Origin: an uncultured Pelagibacteraceae bacterium
GTDB taxonomy: Bacteria > Pseudomonadota > Alphaproteobacteria > Pelagibacterales > Pelagibacteraceae
DNA: 64,000 nt
Reading direction: 5' to 3'
Assembly (NCBI GenBank): GCA_902583075.1
Contig: CACHUN010000003.1
Location: forward strand, 208,202-272,201
Under the pieces are notes generated by a model. It did no database searches. It was given only the letters and a program-made list of their open reading frames with translations, and was not told the DNA's origin. A program made the position numbers and the translations under genes. This document shows positions 18,915-27,602 of this stretch, piece by piece; positions within the stretch are counted from its first letter, which is position 1; every line of letters begins with the position of its first letter.

Positions 18915-19931
18915 CTAATTTATTTTTAATTTTTCAAATTTTTTTGACTTAACTGATTTTTGTGCAGCTTCTGCTAACATAATAGACTTTCTTCCATCTT
19001 CAAAAACAGCTCTAGGTTTTATATTTTTTTTGCAAAATTTTGCAAGGTCAGATAGTTGCAACCTAAAAGCTTCTGCATATCTTTCTATAAAAAAATGAAG
19101 GAGTGGGGATTTATTATTTGTTGAACTTTTTAAAAAAAGATTAGCTTCAGTATCTCTTTTATTATCTGATATCATCATTCCTTTTGTTCCAAAAAGCTCA
19201 ACTCTTTGGTCATAACCAAAACTACAATGTCTTGAATTAGTTATAATGCATTGGACTCCTTTCTTCGACTTAAGCACTGTTGTTGCTAGCTCATAGTCTT
19301 TTAATTTATCAAATCTTTGGTCTGATATGTTACTTCCAGTAGCAAATACTGATATAAATTCATCTGAATTCAAGTAGTATCTTGCTAAATCAAAATCATG
19401 TATCATCATATCTTTAAAAATACCTCCAGAACTTTTTAAATAAGATAATGAAGGAGGAGCAGGGTCCCGACTAGTTATAATAATTTTTTCTAGTTTACCA
19501 ATTTTATTTTTTAACAGATTCTTTTTAAGTAAATTATGTCCAGGATCATATCTTCTATTAAATCCTATTTGCACTTTAGGATTAAGTTTTTTAATTTTCT
19601 TTAGAGATGAATTAATTTTTTTTAAATTTAAATCTAGTGGTTTTTCACAAAAGACTACTTTTTTATATTTTGCACCCTTTTCAATAAATTTTAAATGCGT
19701 AGAAGTAGAGGAGGCTATAAAAATACATCTAATTTCTTTATCTTTAAAAGCAATATCTGGATTATTTACTGAAATAGCATTAAATTTTTTTGAAATTTTG
19801 GTTGATAGATTTTTATTTAAATCAAAAACATATTTTAATTCAAATTCACTGTTTTTTCTTAAATTTTTAGCATGCATCTGGCCAATTCTACCAAGGCCAA
19901 ACAGAGCGGTTTTTATTTTATTTTTACCCAT
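18915..19931 (-). CDS. iolG: Gfo/Idh/MocA oxidoreductase, inositol 2-dehydrogenase-like
   Basis: NAD(P)-dependent dehydrogenase of about 338 aa. It has the Rossmann motif LFGLGRIGQMHA, the catalytic EKP (VVFCEKPLDLN), GFNRRYDPGH, and the substrate-binding GGIFKDMMIHDFDLARYY with the Asp-His pair of inositol dehydrogenases. It likely oxidises myo-inositol or a stereoisomer to the inosose that IolE dehydrates. I prefer the ATG at 19931 (MGKNKIKTALFGLG); the track's 19958 start lengthens the overlap with the upstream gene to 46 bp. Sequence type and the nearby iolE support the name, but scyllo-inositol or another polyol is possible. Confidence 0.75.
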   Translation of the reverse strand: MGKNKIKTALFGLGRIGQMHAKNLRKNSEFELKYVFDLNKNLSTKISKKFNAISVNNPDIAFKDKEIRCIFIASSTSTHLKFIEKGAKYKKVVFCEKPLDLNLKKINSSLKKIKKLNPKVQIGFNRRYDPGHNLLKKNLLKNKIGKLEKIIITSRDPAPPSLSYLKSSGGIFKDMMIHDFDLARYYLNSDEFISVFATGSNISDQRFDKLKDYELATTVLKSKKGVQCIITNSRHCSFGYDQRVELFGTKGMMISDNKRDTEANLFLKSSTNNKSPLLHFFIERYAEAFRLQLSDLAKFCKKNIKPRAVFEDGRKSIMLAEAAQKSVKSKKFEKLKIN

Positions 19932-21058
19932 CTTTTTTTTCTGTTCGAAACTTTGCATGCTTCAATAAATTTTGCAGTTTCCAGTCCTTCGTCCTCATTA
20001 GGGTAAAAATACCTTTTTTTTGCATTATTTTTCAAAGAATCTGCAAATTCACGATAAATATTTGCAAATGCATCTAAATAACCTTCAGGATGTCCAAATT
20101 TTAATCTAGAAAATTTTTTAGACAATTCAGCATTAAAAAAACCTCTTTCAATAAATTTAACAGCACCATTAGATGGATTAAATTTTAAATAGTTTGGATC
20201 GTTTTGAACCCATTCCAAACTTCCTTTCGTACCAAATATTCTTATTCGTAATCCGTAAACACCCCCTCTAGCCATCACACTTGTCCAAAAAATTCCTTTA
20301 GCTCCATTATTAAAATTAATCATTACTTGTGCATTGATATCCATTTTAACTTTATTTGAAACTTTTTTAATATCTGCAAAAATAGTTTCACCTTTTAAAC
20401 CTGATATATAAGTTGCCATATGATATGCATGGGATCCAATTTCATTCAGTACTGCTGACGCTCCAACAATATTTTTATCTATTTTCCATTTAAATTTTTT
20501 CTTTGCATTTTTTAGAGAGATATTTTCTCCATCTGACCAATCTTGAACATATTCAACATTTACATATTCAACTTTTCCAATTTTACCTTTTTCAACCAAT
20601 ACTTTTGCTTCTCTAACCATAGGATAAGCAGAATAATTATGTGTCAAAGCATACTTAATTTTTTTATTTGATTTTATTTTTTTAAATAATTTTTTAGCCT
20701 GTGTAAGATTTCCAGCAAATGGTTTATCAGAAATCACATGTATATTTTTATCAATAAATTTTTCTGCAATAATTTGGTGACTTGAAGGAGGTGTCATTAT
20801 TGCGACAACATTAATACCATCTTTTCTTGCTACTTCTCTTTCAGCCATTTCTCTAAAATTTGAATAGCATCTCGCTTTTAAAATACCTAGGCTTTGACCA
20901 AAGCTTTTAGATATTTTTGGATTTCTAGAAAAAACACCAGCAACTATCTCATATTGATTATCAAATCTTGATGAAATTCTATGAACATGACCAATCCAAG
21001 ATTTTGGACCACCTCCAACTACGCCAAGTTGGATTTTTTTTCCTTTAATTAATCTCAT
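19913..21058 (-). CDS. Gfo/Idh/MocA family oxidoreductase
   Basis: About 381 aa from ATG 21058 (MRLIKGKKIQLGVVGGGPKS). The track start at 21139 would run back into iolE and adds unrelated residues. The nucleotide-binding motif is GVVGGGPKSWIGHVHR and the catalytic region has DKP in place of EKP (HVISDKPFAGN). The C-terminal domain includes EIGSHAYHMATYISGL and the FGHPEGYLDAFANIYREFAD block seen in inositol/sugar dehydrogenase relatives. It is divergent from iolE by 31 bp and overlaps the downstream iolG-like gene by about 19 bp, so it likely acts in the same polyol route, for example as a second inosose or keto-inositol dehydrogenase. Confidence 0.82.
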   Translation of the reverse strand: MRLIKGKKIQLGVVGGGPKSWIGHVHRISSRFDNQYEIVAGVFSRNPKISKSFGQSLGILKARCYSNFREMAEREVARKDGINVVAIMTPPSSHQIIAEKFIDKNIHVISDKPFAGNLTQAKKLFKKIKSNKKIKYALTHNYSAYPMVREAKVLVEKGKIGKVEYVNVEYVQDWSDGENISLKNAKKKFKWKIDKNIVGASAVLNEIGSHAYHMATYISGLKGETIFADIKKVSNKVKMDINAQVMINFNNGAKGIFWTSVMARGGVYGLRIRIFGTKGSLEWVQNDPNYLKFNPSNGAVKFIERGFFNAELSKKFSRLKFGHPEGYLDAFANIYREFADSLKNNAKKRYFYPNEDEGLETAKFIEACKVSNRKKRWVKIK

Positions 21059-21089
21059 GATTAAATATATCTTAACAAATAAAAAATTT

Positions 21090-21992
21090 ATGTCAGTAAA
21101 ATTAGGTATAGCACCAATCGCTTGGAGTAATGATGACATGCCTGAATTAGGTGGAGATACTCCTCTTGAGCAATGTTTGTCAGAAGCAAGTCAGGCTGGA
21201 TATGTTGGCATTGAGTCAGGTGGTAAATTCCCAAAAACATCAAAAGAATTATTACCAAAGTTAGATAAGTATAACTTAAAACTATGTTCTGGTTGGTATA
21301 GTGGAAATCTTAGAAAAAATTCTGTTGAAAAAGAAAAAATTTTAATTCAAGAACAACTTAAATTATTTAAAGATTGCGAGGCTCCATGTATCGTTTTTGC
21401 TGAAGTTTTTGGTTCAATACAAGGCGATCCAACAGCAAAACTTTCAAGAAGGCCGAAGATGATGGACCAAGAATGGAAAGATTATTGCACAAAAATTTCT
21501 GAACTTGCAAAATATCTTGAAGATGAAGGTATGCCTTTAGCTTACCACCATCACATGGGCACAGTAATAGAAACAGAGGAAGAAACTATTAGATTACTAG
21601 AAAATACAAATGATAGTGTAAAATTAACTTTAGATACCGGCCACATGTTATTTGCTCAGGGAAATTCAATTAATATAATTAATAAATTTAAGGAAAGAGT
21701 AATCCATATTCACTGCAAAGATATTAGAGAAGAAGTATTAAAAAAAGCTCTTTCTGAGGATTTAAGTTTTAGAGATGCATTTTTAGAAGGTGCATTTACC
21801 GTACCTGGCGATGGGTGTATCGACTATAAACCTTTGTTTGATATTTTAAAAAAAAATAATTATCAGGGTTGGCTGGTTGTGGAGGCTGAACAAGATCCTA
21901 GAAAAGCTAATCCATTTGAATATGCTATTAAAGGTTACAAATATATTACAGATACTTTAAAAAAATCAAATTTAGAGATTAATAATCTATAA
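21090..21992 (+). CDS. iolE: inosose (2-keto-myo-inositol) dehydratase
   Basis: Xylose-isomerase-like TIM barrel that dehydrates 2-keto-myo-inositol to 3D-(3,5/4)-trihydroxycyclohexane-1,2-dione. The start SVKLGIAPIAWSNDDMPELG is the characteristic IolE N-terminus; YHHHMGTVIETEEE, LTLDTGHMLFA, VIHIHCKDIR and the PGDGCIDYKPLFDIL block hold the metal ligands. I use ATG 21090 (300 aa): the track's 21057 start is also ATG but overlaps the opposite gene's start codon and adds residues foreign to the family. The 3' end overlaps the convergent dehydrogenase by 6 bp. Confidence 0.92.
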   Translation: MSVKLGIAPIAWSNDDMPELGGDTPLEQCLSEASQAGYVGIESGGKFPKTSKELLPKLDKYNLKLCSGWYSGNLRKNSVEKEKILIQEQLKLFKDCEAPCIVFAEVFGSIQGDPTAKLSRRPKMMDQEWKDYCTKISELAKYLEDEGMPLAYHHHMGTVIETEEETIRLLENTNDSVKLTLDTGHMLFAQGNSINIINKFKERVIHIHCKDIREEVLKKALSEDLSFRDAFLEGAFTVPGDGCIDYKPLFDILKKNNYQGWLVVEAEQDPRKANPFEYAIKGYKYITDTLKKSNLEINNL

Positions 21993-22943
21993 TTTTACTT
22001 TTTTACTATATTCAAGTTTACCATCAAAAAAATCAAAAATATTTTGAATAGTTTCTTTTGCCATTCTTGTCATACATTCTTCAGTGAATGCAGCAGCATG
22101 AGGACTAAGGAAAACTTTATCATTTTTTAATAGAGGATTATCAGCTTCTGGAGGTTCTACCTCAAATACATCAATTCCTGCTCCAAAAATCAAATTTTCA
22201 TTCAAAGCCCTATCTAAATCTTTTTCATTTATAATACCGCCTCTTGCAGCATTTATGATGATGCAGTTTTTTTTCATCGTTTTAAGAAGCTCGTAATTTA
22301 TAATATTTTTAGTTTGATCAGTTAAGGGTATATGGAGTGAGATAGCATCCATATCTTTAATAGCCTCTGCTAAATCTTCAACTTTTTTACCACCCATTTT
22401 GTTTATTGTTTCTGAATCTATAAATGGATCGTAAACAAAAACATTCATTTCAAATCCTAAACATCTTTTAATCAATGCTTTTCCTATTCTTCCAAATCCA
22501 GCAATAAGAATGTTTTTATCCCAAATCTCAATAGTTTTTGGTAATTTATTTCGTTCAGTAAATTTTCCACTTTTGACTGAATGGTCATACATACTCTTTC
22601 TTTTTGAGATACTTAAAAGCATGAAAATAACATGTTCTGCAACTGCCACAGCATTTGCTGTTGCAGTTATTGCTACATCGATATTTCCTTTTTTACAGCT
22701 ATTTAAATCAATATTATCGTAACCAACTCCATGTCTTGAAATTATTTTAAGGTTTTTTGCATTCTCAATTGCCTCAGCAGGTAATATCGAAGTTCTTAAA
22801 GAAACTGCGTCTGCATCTACAATTCTTTGTTTCACGTTTTCAACACTTAAATCTTCAACAACTTCGTAACTATAGTCACTATTACTTTTTAATAATTCCA
22901 TACCTTTTTCATGAATAGGTTGAACAATGAGAATTTTTTTCAT
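21987..22943 (-). CDS. D-isomer-specific 2-hydroxyacid dehydrogenase
   Basis: A 318 aa NAD-dependent oxidoreductase of the phosphoglycerate dehydrogenase/hydroxypyruvate reductase type. Rossmann motif ILIAGFGRIGKAL; catalytic Arg in NAARGGIINEKDL, Glu in the VFEVEPPEADNPLL segment and His in LSPHAAAFT. It lacks the C-terminal ACT domain of serine-pathway SerA, so a catabolic substrate is more likely. It is the last gene of a four-gene minus-strand unit (PanE-like, two oxygenases, this gene). Confidence 0.85.
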   Translation of the reverse strand: MKKILIVQPIHEKGMELLKSNSDYSYEVVEDLSVENVKQRIVDADAVSLRTSILPAEAIENAKNLKIISRHGVGYDNIDLNSCKKGNIDVAITATANAVAVAEHVIFMLLSISKRKSMYDHSVKSGKFTERNKLPKTIEIWDKNILIAGFGRIGKALIKRCLGFEMNVFVYDPFIDSETINKMGGKKVEDLAEAIKDMDAISLHIPLTDQTKNIINYELLKTMKKNCIIINAARGGIINEKDLDRALNENLIFGAGIDVFEVEPPEADNPLLKNDKVFLSPHAAAFTEECMTRMAKETIQNIFDFFDGKLEYSKKVKL

Positions 22944-22959
22944 AATTTTAAAAAAGAAA

Positions 22960-23949
22960 TTATACTAGTCTAGCAAGATCTCTTTTACTATTTCTAAATG
23001 TTGGAAGGGGATATTTAAATGCATACTTTCTAGGAATACATTTATTCTTTGCTTTTTCCCACAAAGCAATCCATTGCTTATAGTTGTGGATGGTAATATT
23101 TTTTTTATTTTTACTTCTTACATAAAAATTGGGCAAAGGTTTCCTGCCAGATGGGGTTCCGGCTCTATTATATCTTAAATCAGCGCTAATTCTAAAATCA
23201 TTAGATTTATTAGGCAATGAACAGTGAATGGAGTGTTTGTGCAAAATAATAATATCACCAACATTAGCCTCTAGAAAAACTGGCTTGTAATTATCTAGTA
23301 GTTTACTATCTTTTATTTCGACTTGACCTCTATATCCCGATATATGATTCAATAATCCCAATTTATTAATTTCTTTTACTGTAATCATACATCCATTTTT
23401 TTTAGTAGTTTTAGTAAATGGAATCCAAACAGTTATCATATCAGTTAATCTTTGTCCCAAAGATGATAATACTGCTGCATCCTGATGCCATGGTGTTCTA
23501 CCTGAGAGACCATCGTGAACAGAATGTTTAGGTAATTTATTTTCAGGTTGTTTAATTCTTGTATTTTGAACTGGATTTGAAAGTATTTCTGGCCCTAATA
23601 ATTTTTCAACTACATCCAAGATTTTTTTGTGATTTATTAAATTCCATAAAGATTGAGATGCAAAATAATCACTATCTTTCTTCACGTGATCTCTTGGAAG
23701 TCTAGTATTAAAATATTGATCGAGATCATAAATTTTTAATTTTGAAACATATGTGTATTTTTTTCTAAAGTTATATTTAAAAACTTTTTCTTTCATATGT
23801 TCAGGTGCAAATTTATGAACTAAATTGTCCATTACATATTCCATATCATTTAAAATTGGTTTTAAATCTTTATCGAAGTTAAGAACATTTCTTACTCTTA
23901 AGAAGCCATCTCTATCTAAAATACTTTTTAATTTAGTCTTAATCTGCAT
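22960..23949 (-). CDS. phytanoyl-CoA dioxygenase (PhyH)-family Fe(II)/2OG oxygenase
   Basis: A 329 aa non-haem iron hydroxylase. The HxD iron ligands are in TPWHQDAAVL, the distal His is in HSIHCSLPNKS, and the 2-oxoglutarate-binding Arg is probably in RISADLRYNRAG. The family hydroxylates small molecules, including acyl-CoAs, ectoine and phosphonates; the substrate cannot be read from the motifs. It is two bases downstream of a second 2OG oxygenase, suggesting successive hydroxylations in one pathway. Confidence 0.82.
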   Translation of the reverse strand: MQIKTKLKSILDRDGFLRVRNVLNFDKDLKPILNDMEYVMDNLVHKFAPEHMKEKVFKYNFRKKYTYVSKLKIYDLDQYFNTRLPRDHVKKDSDYFASQSLWNLINHKKILDVVEKLLGPEILSNPVQNTRIKQPENKLPKHSVHDGLSGRTPWHQDAAVLSSLGQRLTDMITVWIPFTKTTKKNGCMITVKEINKLGLLNHISGYRGQVEIKDSKLLDNYKPVFLEANVGDIIILHKHSIHCSLPNKSNDFRISADLRYNRAGTPSGRKPLPNFYVRSKNKKNITIHNYKQWIALWEKAKNKCIPRKYAFKYPLPTFRNSKRDLARLV

Positions 23950-23951
23950 AA

Positions 23952-24815
23952 TTACTGATATTTTAGCAAATAATTTGAATCATGAAAAGATGTAAGCATT
24001 CTTTTTTTCGTCGCAACAATATGTGGATGATATTCAAAATTTTTATATTTCCATATCACTGGTTTGTTGAGAGCATAACTTCCATAAATAAAAAATCTTT
24101 TTGGACAGTTTTTTTCCTTAAATCTATTTACTCCGTGATAAGAATTAGGAGTAGATTTAAAGAAAATTACACTACCCTGTTTTGGAGTGAATTCCTTTAA
24201 TTTATCAAGTTCATTAATCTTAGGAAACCTTCTAAAGCTTTTTCCAAGGTTTTTGTTTACTTTTTTCTTATATAAAGTGAGAGATCCTCCATTTTTTTTT
24301 GGTATATCGGTTAAATAGATCAAAAAATTATATAACCTATTCACATCATCTCTATGTGGTCTCAATCTATATCCTCCTTTAGATACTGAGAAATCAATGT
24401 CTAAATTTAAATTTGGATTTTTATAATTTTTACCTATTAGTTTTTTTAGTTCTTTGGAATTTATTTTTCTTTTAACTGTATATTTTTTTTTATCAAATTT
24501 TTTTGGTTTAAATAAACTTTGCCATGTATTTGCCTTAAACTCTGTTTTAAATTTCTTATCAATTTTCTTATAAAATGATTGTGTATTGAAAGTAGCAAAA
24601 AGTTTTTTTGAGATTTTAGAACTTGAGATATATTTGTTGAAATTTTTTGATCCTTTGTTTATCCTACTTCTGCCACCCATAATCATATCATCAAAACTTT
24701 TTGAATTAGTTATTTCTTTAATTAAAGAATTACAGATTTTTTTACTGATTATTTGCTCTCCAATAATGACTGGGAAGTTTGATTTAATTTTCTTTAGTTT
24801 ACTAATTTTCAGCAT
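23952..24815 (-). CDS. 2OG-Fe(II) oxygenase, prolyl-4-hydroxylase-like fold
   Basis: A 287 aa basic protein. The iron-binding HxD is in LRPHRDDVNRLYNFLIYL, followed by the GGSLTLYKKK strand, GSVIFFKSTPNSYHGVNRF (distal His) and KRFFIYGSYAL. This order is typical of the 2OG-Fe(II)_Oxy/P4Hc superfamily. Small molecules, not proteins, are the likely substrates given its metabolic neighbours. The start codon abuts the stop of the PanE-like gene, and the stop is two bases from the PhyH gene. Confidence 0.8.
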   Translation of the reverse strand: MLKISKLKKIKSNFPVIIGEQIISKKICNSLIKEITNSKSFDDMIMGGRSRINKGSKNFNKYISSSKISKKLFATFNTQSFYKKIDKKFKTEFKANTWQSLFKPKKFDKKKYTVKRKINSKELKKLIGKNYKNPNLNLDIDFSVSKGGYRLRPHRDDVNRLYNFLIYLTDIPKKNGGSLTLYKKKVNKNLGKSFRRFPKINELDKLKEFTPKQGSVIFFKSTPNSYHGVNRFKEKNCPKRFFIYGSYALNKPVIWKYKNFEYHPHIVATKKRMLTSFHDSNYLLKYQ

Positions 24816-25760
24816 TTAGCTGTACATGCCTTCTTTTACTTTAATCATTTTGTACATAAGGTCATTTAATGGTGTGGATATACCATGTTTTTTTCCTATT
24901 TTAGATACGGCGCCACTTATGAAATCAATTTCAGTTTTTCTTTTATAAAGCACATCAAAAGCCATTGAAGACTTATTTGTTTGTTTTGAGTCAACAATTT
25001 TATTAAACATAAATAAACATTCTTTTTCAGAAACATTAACACCATCTGCTAAAGCAACGTCTCTTGTTTCTAATATTATCTCTTTTCCTAAACTTCTAGA
25101 AACATCGTTGGCATTATTATTTATGTAAAGATCAGTATGATGTAGATCAAAAATAGCTGAAAGTGGTCCTATTGCGGTTAAAGCAAAAAGTTTCATCCAT
25201 TTTCTTTTTTTTACATCCTCAGCTGCAATCATTTCTAAATTATGAGCAGTAAAGGTGTCTGCAATTTCGGTTATTCTATCTGTTATCCCACCATCATATT
25301 CTCCAATCCAAGAGGGTAGAGCAGCATGATTCATAATATGACCAGGGCCTAAGATATTTGATGCTTGAGTTGTTGTTCCTCCAATTACTTTTTCATCACC
25401 AACAATACTTTTAATTATAGCTTCATGTCCAATTCCATTTTGAAAAGACATAAAAACTGTTTTATCGTTAATAATGTTTTTAATACTTTTTAAAGCAGGT
25501 TCTAGAGCTGTTGCTTTACACATGACTATCACAGCATCAACTTTTCCAATTGTGGAGGGATCTGATGTTGCTGGTACTTTTATAAATCTATCACCACCAT
25601 GACCATCCATTTTTAGACCATTTTTATTTATTTCATCAACATGCTCTTTCCAAACGTCAATGAGCGTTACATTTAGACCTTTTTCCGCTAGTAGGCCTCC
25701 GAATAGACAACCCATTGCCCCTGCACCAAGAACTGCAACTTTTAAGTCTTTATTATTCAT
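24816..25760 (-). CDS. 2-dehydropantoate 2-reductase-family protein (PanE/ApbA)
   Basis: A 314 aa NADPH-dependent reductase of ketopantoate-reductase fold. N-terminal VAVLGAGAMGCLFGGLLAEKG, FQNGIGHE (catalytic/ligand Asn region), the conserved Lys in KRKWMKLFALTAIGP, and a C-terminal SSMAFDVLYKRKTEIDFISG block. I take ATG 25760; the track's 25772 start is TTG. PanE paralogues also reduce other branched 2-keto acids. It heads a minus-strand unit with two oxygenases and faces a divergent DUF1907-PanB-like pair, so a catabolic role is as plausible as pantothenate synthesis. Confidence 0.82.
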   Translation of the reverse strand: MNNKDLKVAVLGAGAMGCLFGGLLAEKGLNVTLIDVWKEHVDEINKNGLKMDGHGGDRFIKVPATSDPSTIGKVDAVIVMCKATALEPALKSIKNIINDKTVFMSFQNGIGHEAIIKSIVGDEKVIGGTTTQASNILGPGHIMNHAALPSWIGEYDGGITDRITEIADTFTAHNLEMIAAEDVKKRKWMKLFALTAIGPLSAIFDLHHTDLYINNNANDVSRSLGKEIILETRDVALADGVNVSEKECLFMFNKIVDSKQTNKSSMAFDVLYKRKTEIDFISGAVSKIGKKHGISTPLNDLMYKMIKVKEGMYS

Positions 25761-25821
25761 TTTTAAAATCAAAATATATTTATGTAAAAAAATTATGCAA
25801 TATATTATGTAACTAATTTAT

Positions 25822-26790
25822 ATGGAATTAAAAATAGAAAAAGGAATTTTCAAAAAATTTAAGTTAGAAGAAATATCAAACGCACTAGAAAAAGGTCTGT
25901 CAAAGAATTATGACATTGTAAAAGCAGAAGTAATTGATTGTCCAAATTTAAGAAAATGGGATTGTCCATCTGAAGGTATGAGTGGCAACCAAAGGATAAT
26001 CGATGTTGGAGGAGAGCCTTACATGCATGATCCTAAATATCTTGGAACTGAATTTGATTATTCAGAAATTTCAAAAATGATTGGATCAGAAAGATCCTAC
26101 GCGCTTGGTGCAGGATCTGGAGCAATGTCTTGCCTCGATGGACACTGTGGAGAATTGGTTATAAATGAAAACTTTATCACAAAAGAAAATAAATCTTTAA
26201 TTGCTAGAGTAGGAAAAGATAAAGAATGCATAGTAGAGGACTATACCACAAGCAAACATGGTGGGCTAGGTAATGTTTATTATTCCGATGGAGTTAAAGG
26301 AAAAGTTATATATTTAAAAATAAAAAAAAGAACTGGAAAACAAGGTTCATTACCTCAATCAATAAGAACAGCACTTTCAGAAAATCTTAAAATTGGGAAT
26401 AAAGATCATATTGCTCTTGCTGGTGTATTTAGAGTTTTGAATGGAAAAATAAGATCACACATACAACCAGATTATAAGGATATAAAACATGAATATTATA
26501 ATCCAAGTTTGATGAAATGCACAAAAGATTTTCTACAATTTTATGAGCCTGTTGGACCAAAATTACAATGCTATACTGTTTTATGGACTGGTGATCCAAC
26601 GGGGGGAGAATTAAATTTAAGGGAGTCTGGTGAGCATACTCACTTTCACTCATATGAGCACAAGAATGATGCTGGACATTACCATTTTGACGTATCTCCA
26701 GATGAAATTGAATATGAAGGATACTTTAATATTGCACAAGAAGTACATAGAGTGAATAATATCTATAAAGAATTAAAAAATATAATATGA
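25822..26790 (+). CDS. C11orf54/DUF1907-family zinc enzyme
   Basis: A 322 aa protein resembling animal C11orf54 (PTD012), an ester-hydrolase-like zinc protein of about 315 aa. The zinc motif HxHx9H is present as HFHSYEHKNDAGH (H274, H276, H286). Other family blocks are NLRKWDCPSEGMSGNQRIID, YALGAGSGAMSCLDGHCGE, HGGLGNVYYSDG and the VLWTGDPTGGELNLRESGEH run. My recollection, not verifiable here, is that the human protein was recently tied to 3-dehydro-L-gulonate decarboxylation in the uronate-to-xylulose route; that would suit a sugar-acid cluster. It overlaps the PanB-like gene by 4 bp and is divergent from the PanE-like gene by 61 bp. Confidence 0.85.
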   Translation: MELKIEKGIFKKFKLEEISNALEKGLSKNYDIVKAEVIDCPNLRKWDCPSEGMSGNQRIIDVGGEPYMHDPKYLGTEFDYSEISKMIGSERSYALGAGSGAMSCLDGHCGELVINENFITKENKSLIARVGKDKECIVEDYTTSKHGGLGNVYYSDGVKGKVIYLKIKKRTGKQGSLPQSIRTALSENLKIGNKDHIALAGVFRVLNGKIRSHIQPDYKDIKHEYYNPSLMKCTKDFLQFYEPVGPKLQCYTVLWTGDPTGGELNLRESGEHTHFHSYEHKNDAGHYHFDVSPDEIEYEGYFNIAQEVHRVNNIYKELKNII

Positions 26791-27602
26791 AAAAAATTTA
26801 TACTTGGGCTGCTCAACCTGCTAACAGAAATCTTACAGTTGATGATCTTAAAAAAGCAAAAGGAAAAAAAAAATTTACTCAAGTCACAGCTAATACAATA
26901 GATGAAGCTGAGGCTGCAGAGAAGGCTGGATTTGACATGATAATCTGCAATGCTTTTAATGTAAAACAGGTGAAAGAGGGATCAAAGAATCTTTTTTTAA
27001 CTGCTGCGCTAGTATTAAATAAGTTTGTCACTTCAGAAGATATAATGAGAGGAGCGTTTGAAGCCTTAGAAAATGGAGCTGATGCTGTCATGACACCTAG
27101 AAGTATGAAAATAGTAGAGATGTTGGCTAATGAAGATGTTCCAGTTATGGGACATCTTGGTTTAGTTCCGAGAAAATCTACATGGATTGGTGGTTTAAGA
27201 GCAGTAGGAAAAAATAGCGAAGAGGCACATGAGCTTTTTTTAAAATTCAAAAGATTAGAGAATGCGGGAGCTTTTTCTGCTGAATGTGAGGTTATCCCAG
27301 AAAATGTAATGGGAGAAATCTCTAAAAGAACAAATATAGTAACAGTTTCTTTAGGTTCAGGAAAAAAAGCAGATGTAATGTATTTGTTCATGGAAGATAT
27401 ATGTGGAGATACTTTAAATCCTCCAAGACATTCAAAAGCTTATGGAAATTTATTAAAATTAAAAAATGAAATAAAAATTGAGAGAGTTCGAGCTCTTAAG
27501 GCATTCAAAAAAGATTCTATGGCAGGAAAATTTCCAGGAAAAAAACAATCTTCAAATTTAAATAAAAAAGAGTTCGAGTCTTTTCTTGATAAGCTTGATT
27601 AA
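26787..27602 (+). CDS. ketopantoate hydroxymethyltransferase-like (PanB family)
   Basis: A 271 aa TIM-barrel protein of the PanB/PEP-mutase superfamily. It shows KKFTQVTANTIDEAEAAEKA at the N-terminus, VPVMGHLGLVPRKST (compare PanB GHVGLTPQ), AGAFSAECEVIPENVMG (catalytic Glu block) and VSLGSGKKADVMYLFMEDICGD. Canonical PanB transfers a hydroxymethyl group to 2-oxoisovalerate. Several motifs depart from typical PanB (for example SLGSG for GIGAG), so an aldol or retro-aldol reaction on another 2-keto acid is possible. It pairs with DUF1907 and a divergent PanE-like gene. Confidence 0.78.
   Translation: MKKIYTWAAQPANRNLTVDDLKKAKGKKKFTQVTANTIDEAEAAEKAGFDMIICNAFNVKQVKEGSKNLFLTAALVLNKFVTSEDIMRGAFEALENGADAVMTPRSMKIVEMLANEDVPVMGHLGLVPRKSTWIGGLRAVGKNSEEAHELFLKFKRLENAGAFSAECEVIPENVMGEISKRTNIVTVSLGSGKKADVMYLFMEDICGDTLNPPRHSKAYGNLLKLKNEIKIERVRALKAFKKDSMAGKFPGKKQSSNLNKKEFESFLDKLD

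Noticed and set aside
26879-27391. 170 aa reverse ORF opposite the PanB-like gene
   Set aside because: It lies wholly antisense to a gene with clear family motifs and has no recognisable domain; a codon-bias shadow.
24816-27602. PanE- and PanB-like genes as a simple pantothenate operon
   Set aside because: They are on opposite strands, each tied to non-pantothenate genes, and panC is absent here; kept only as an alternative explanation.
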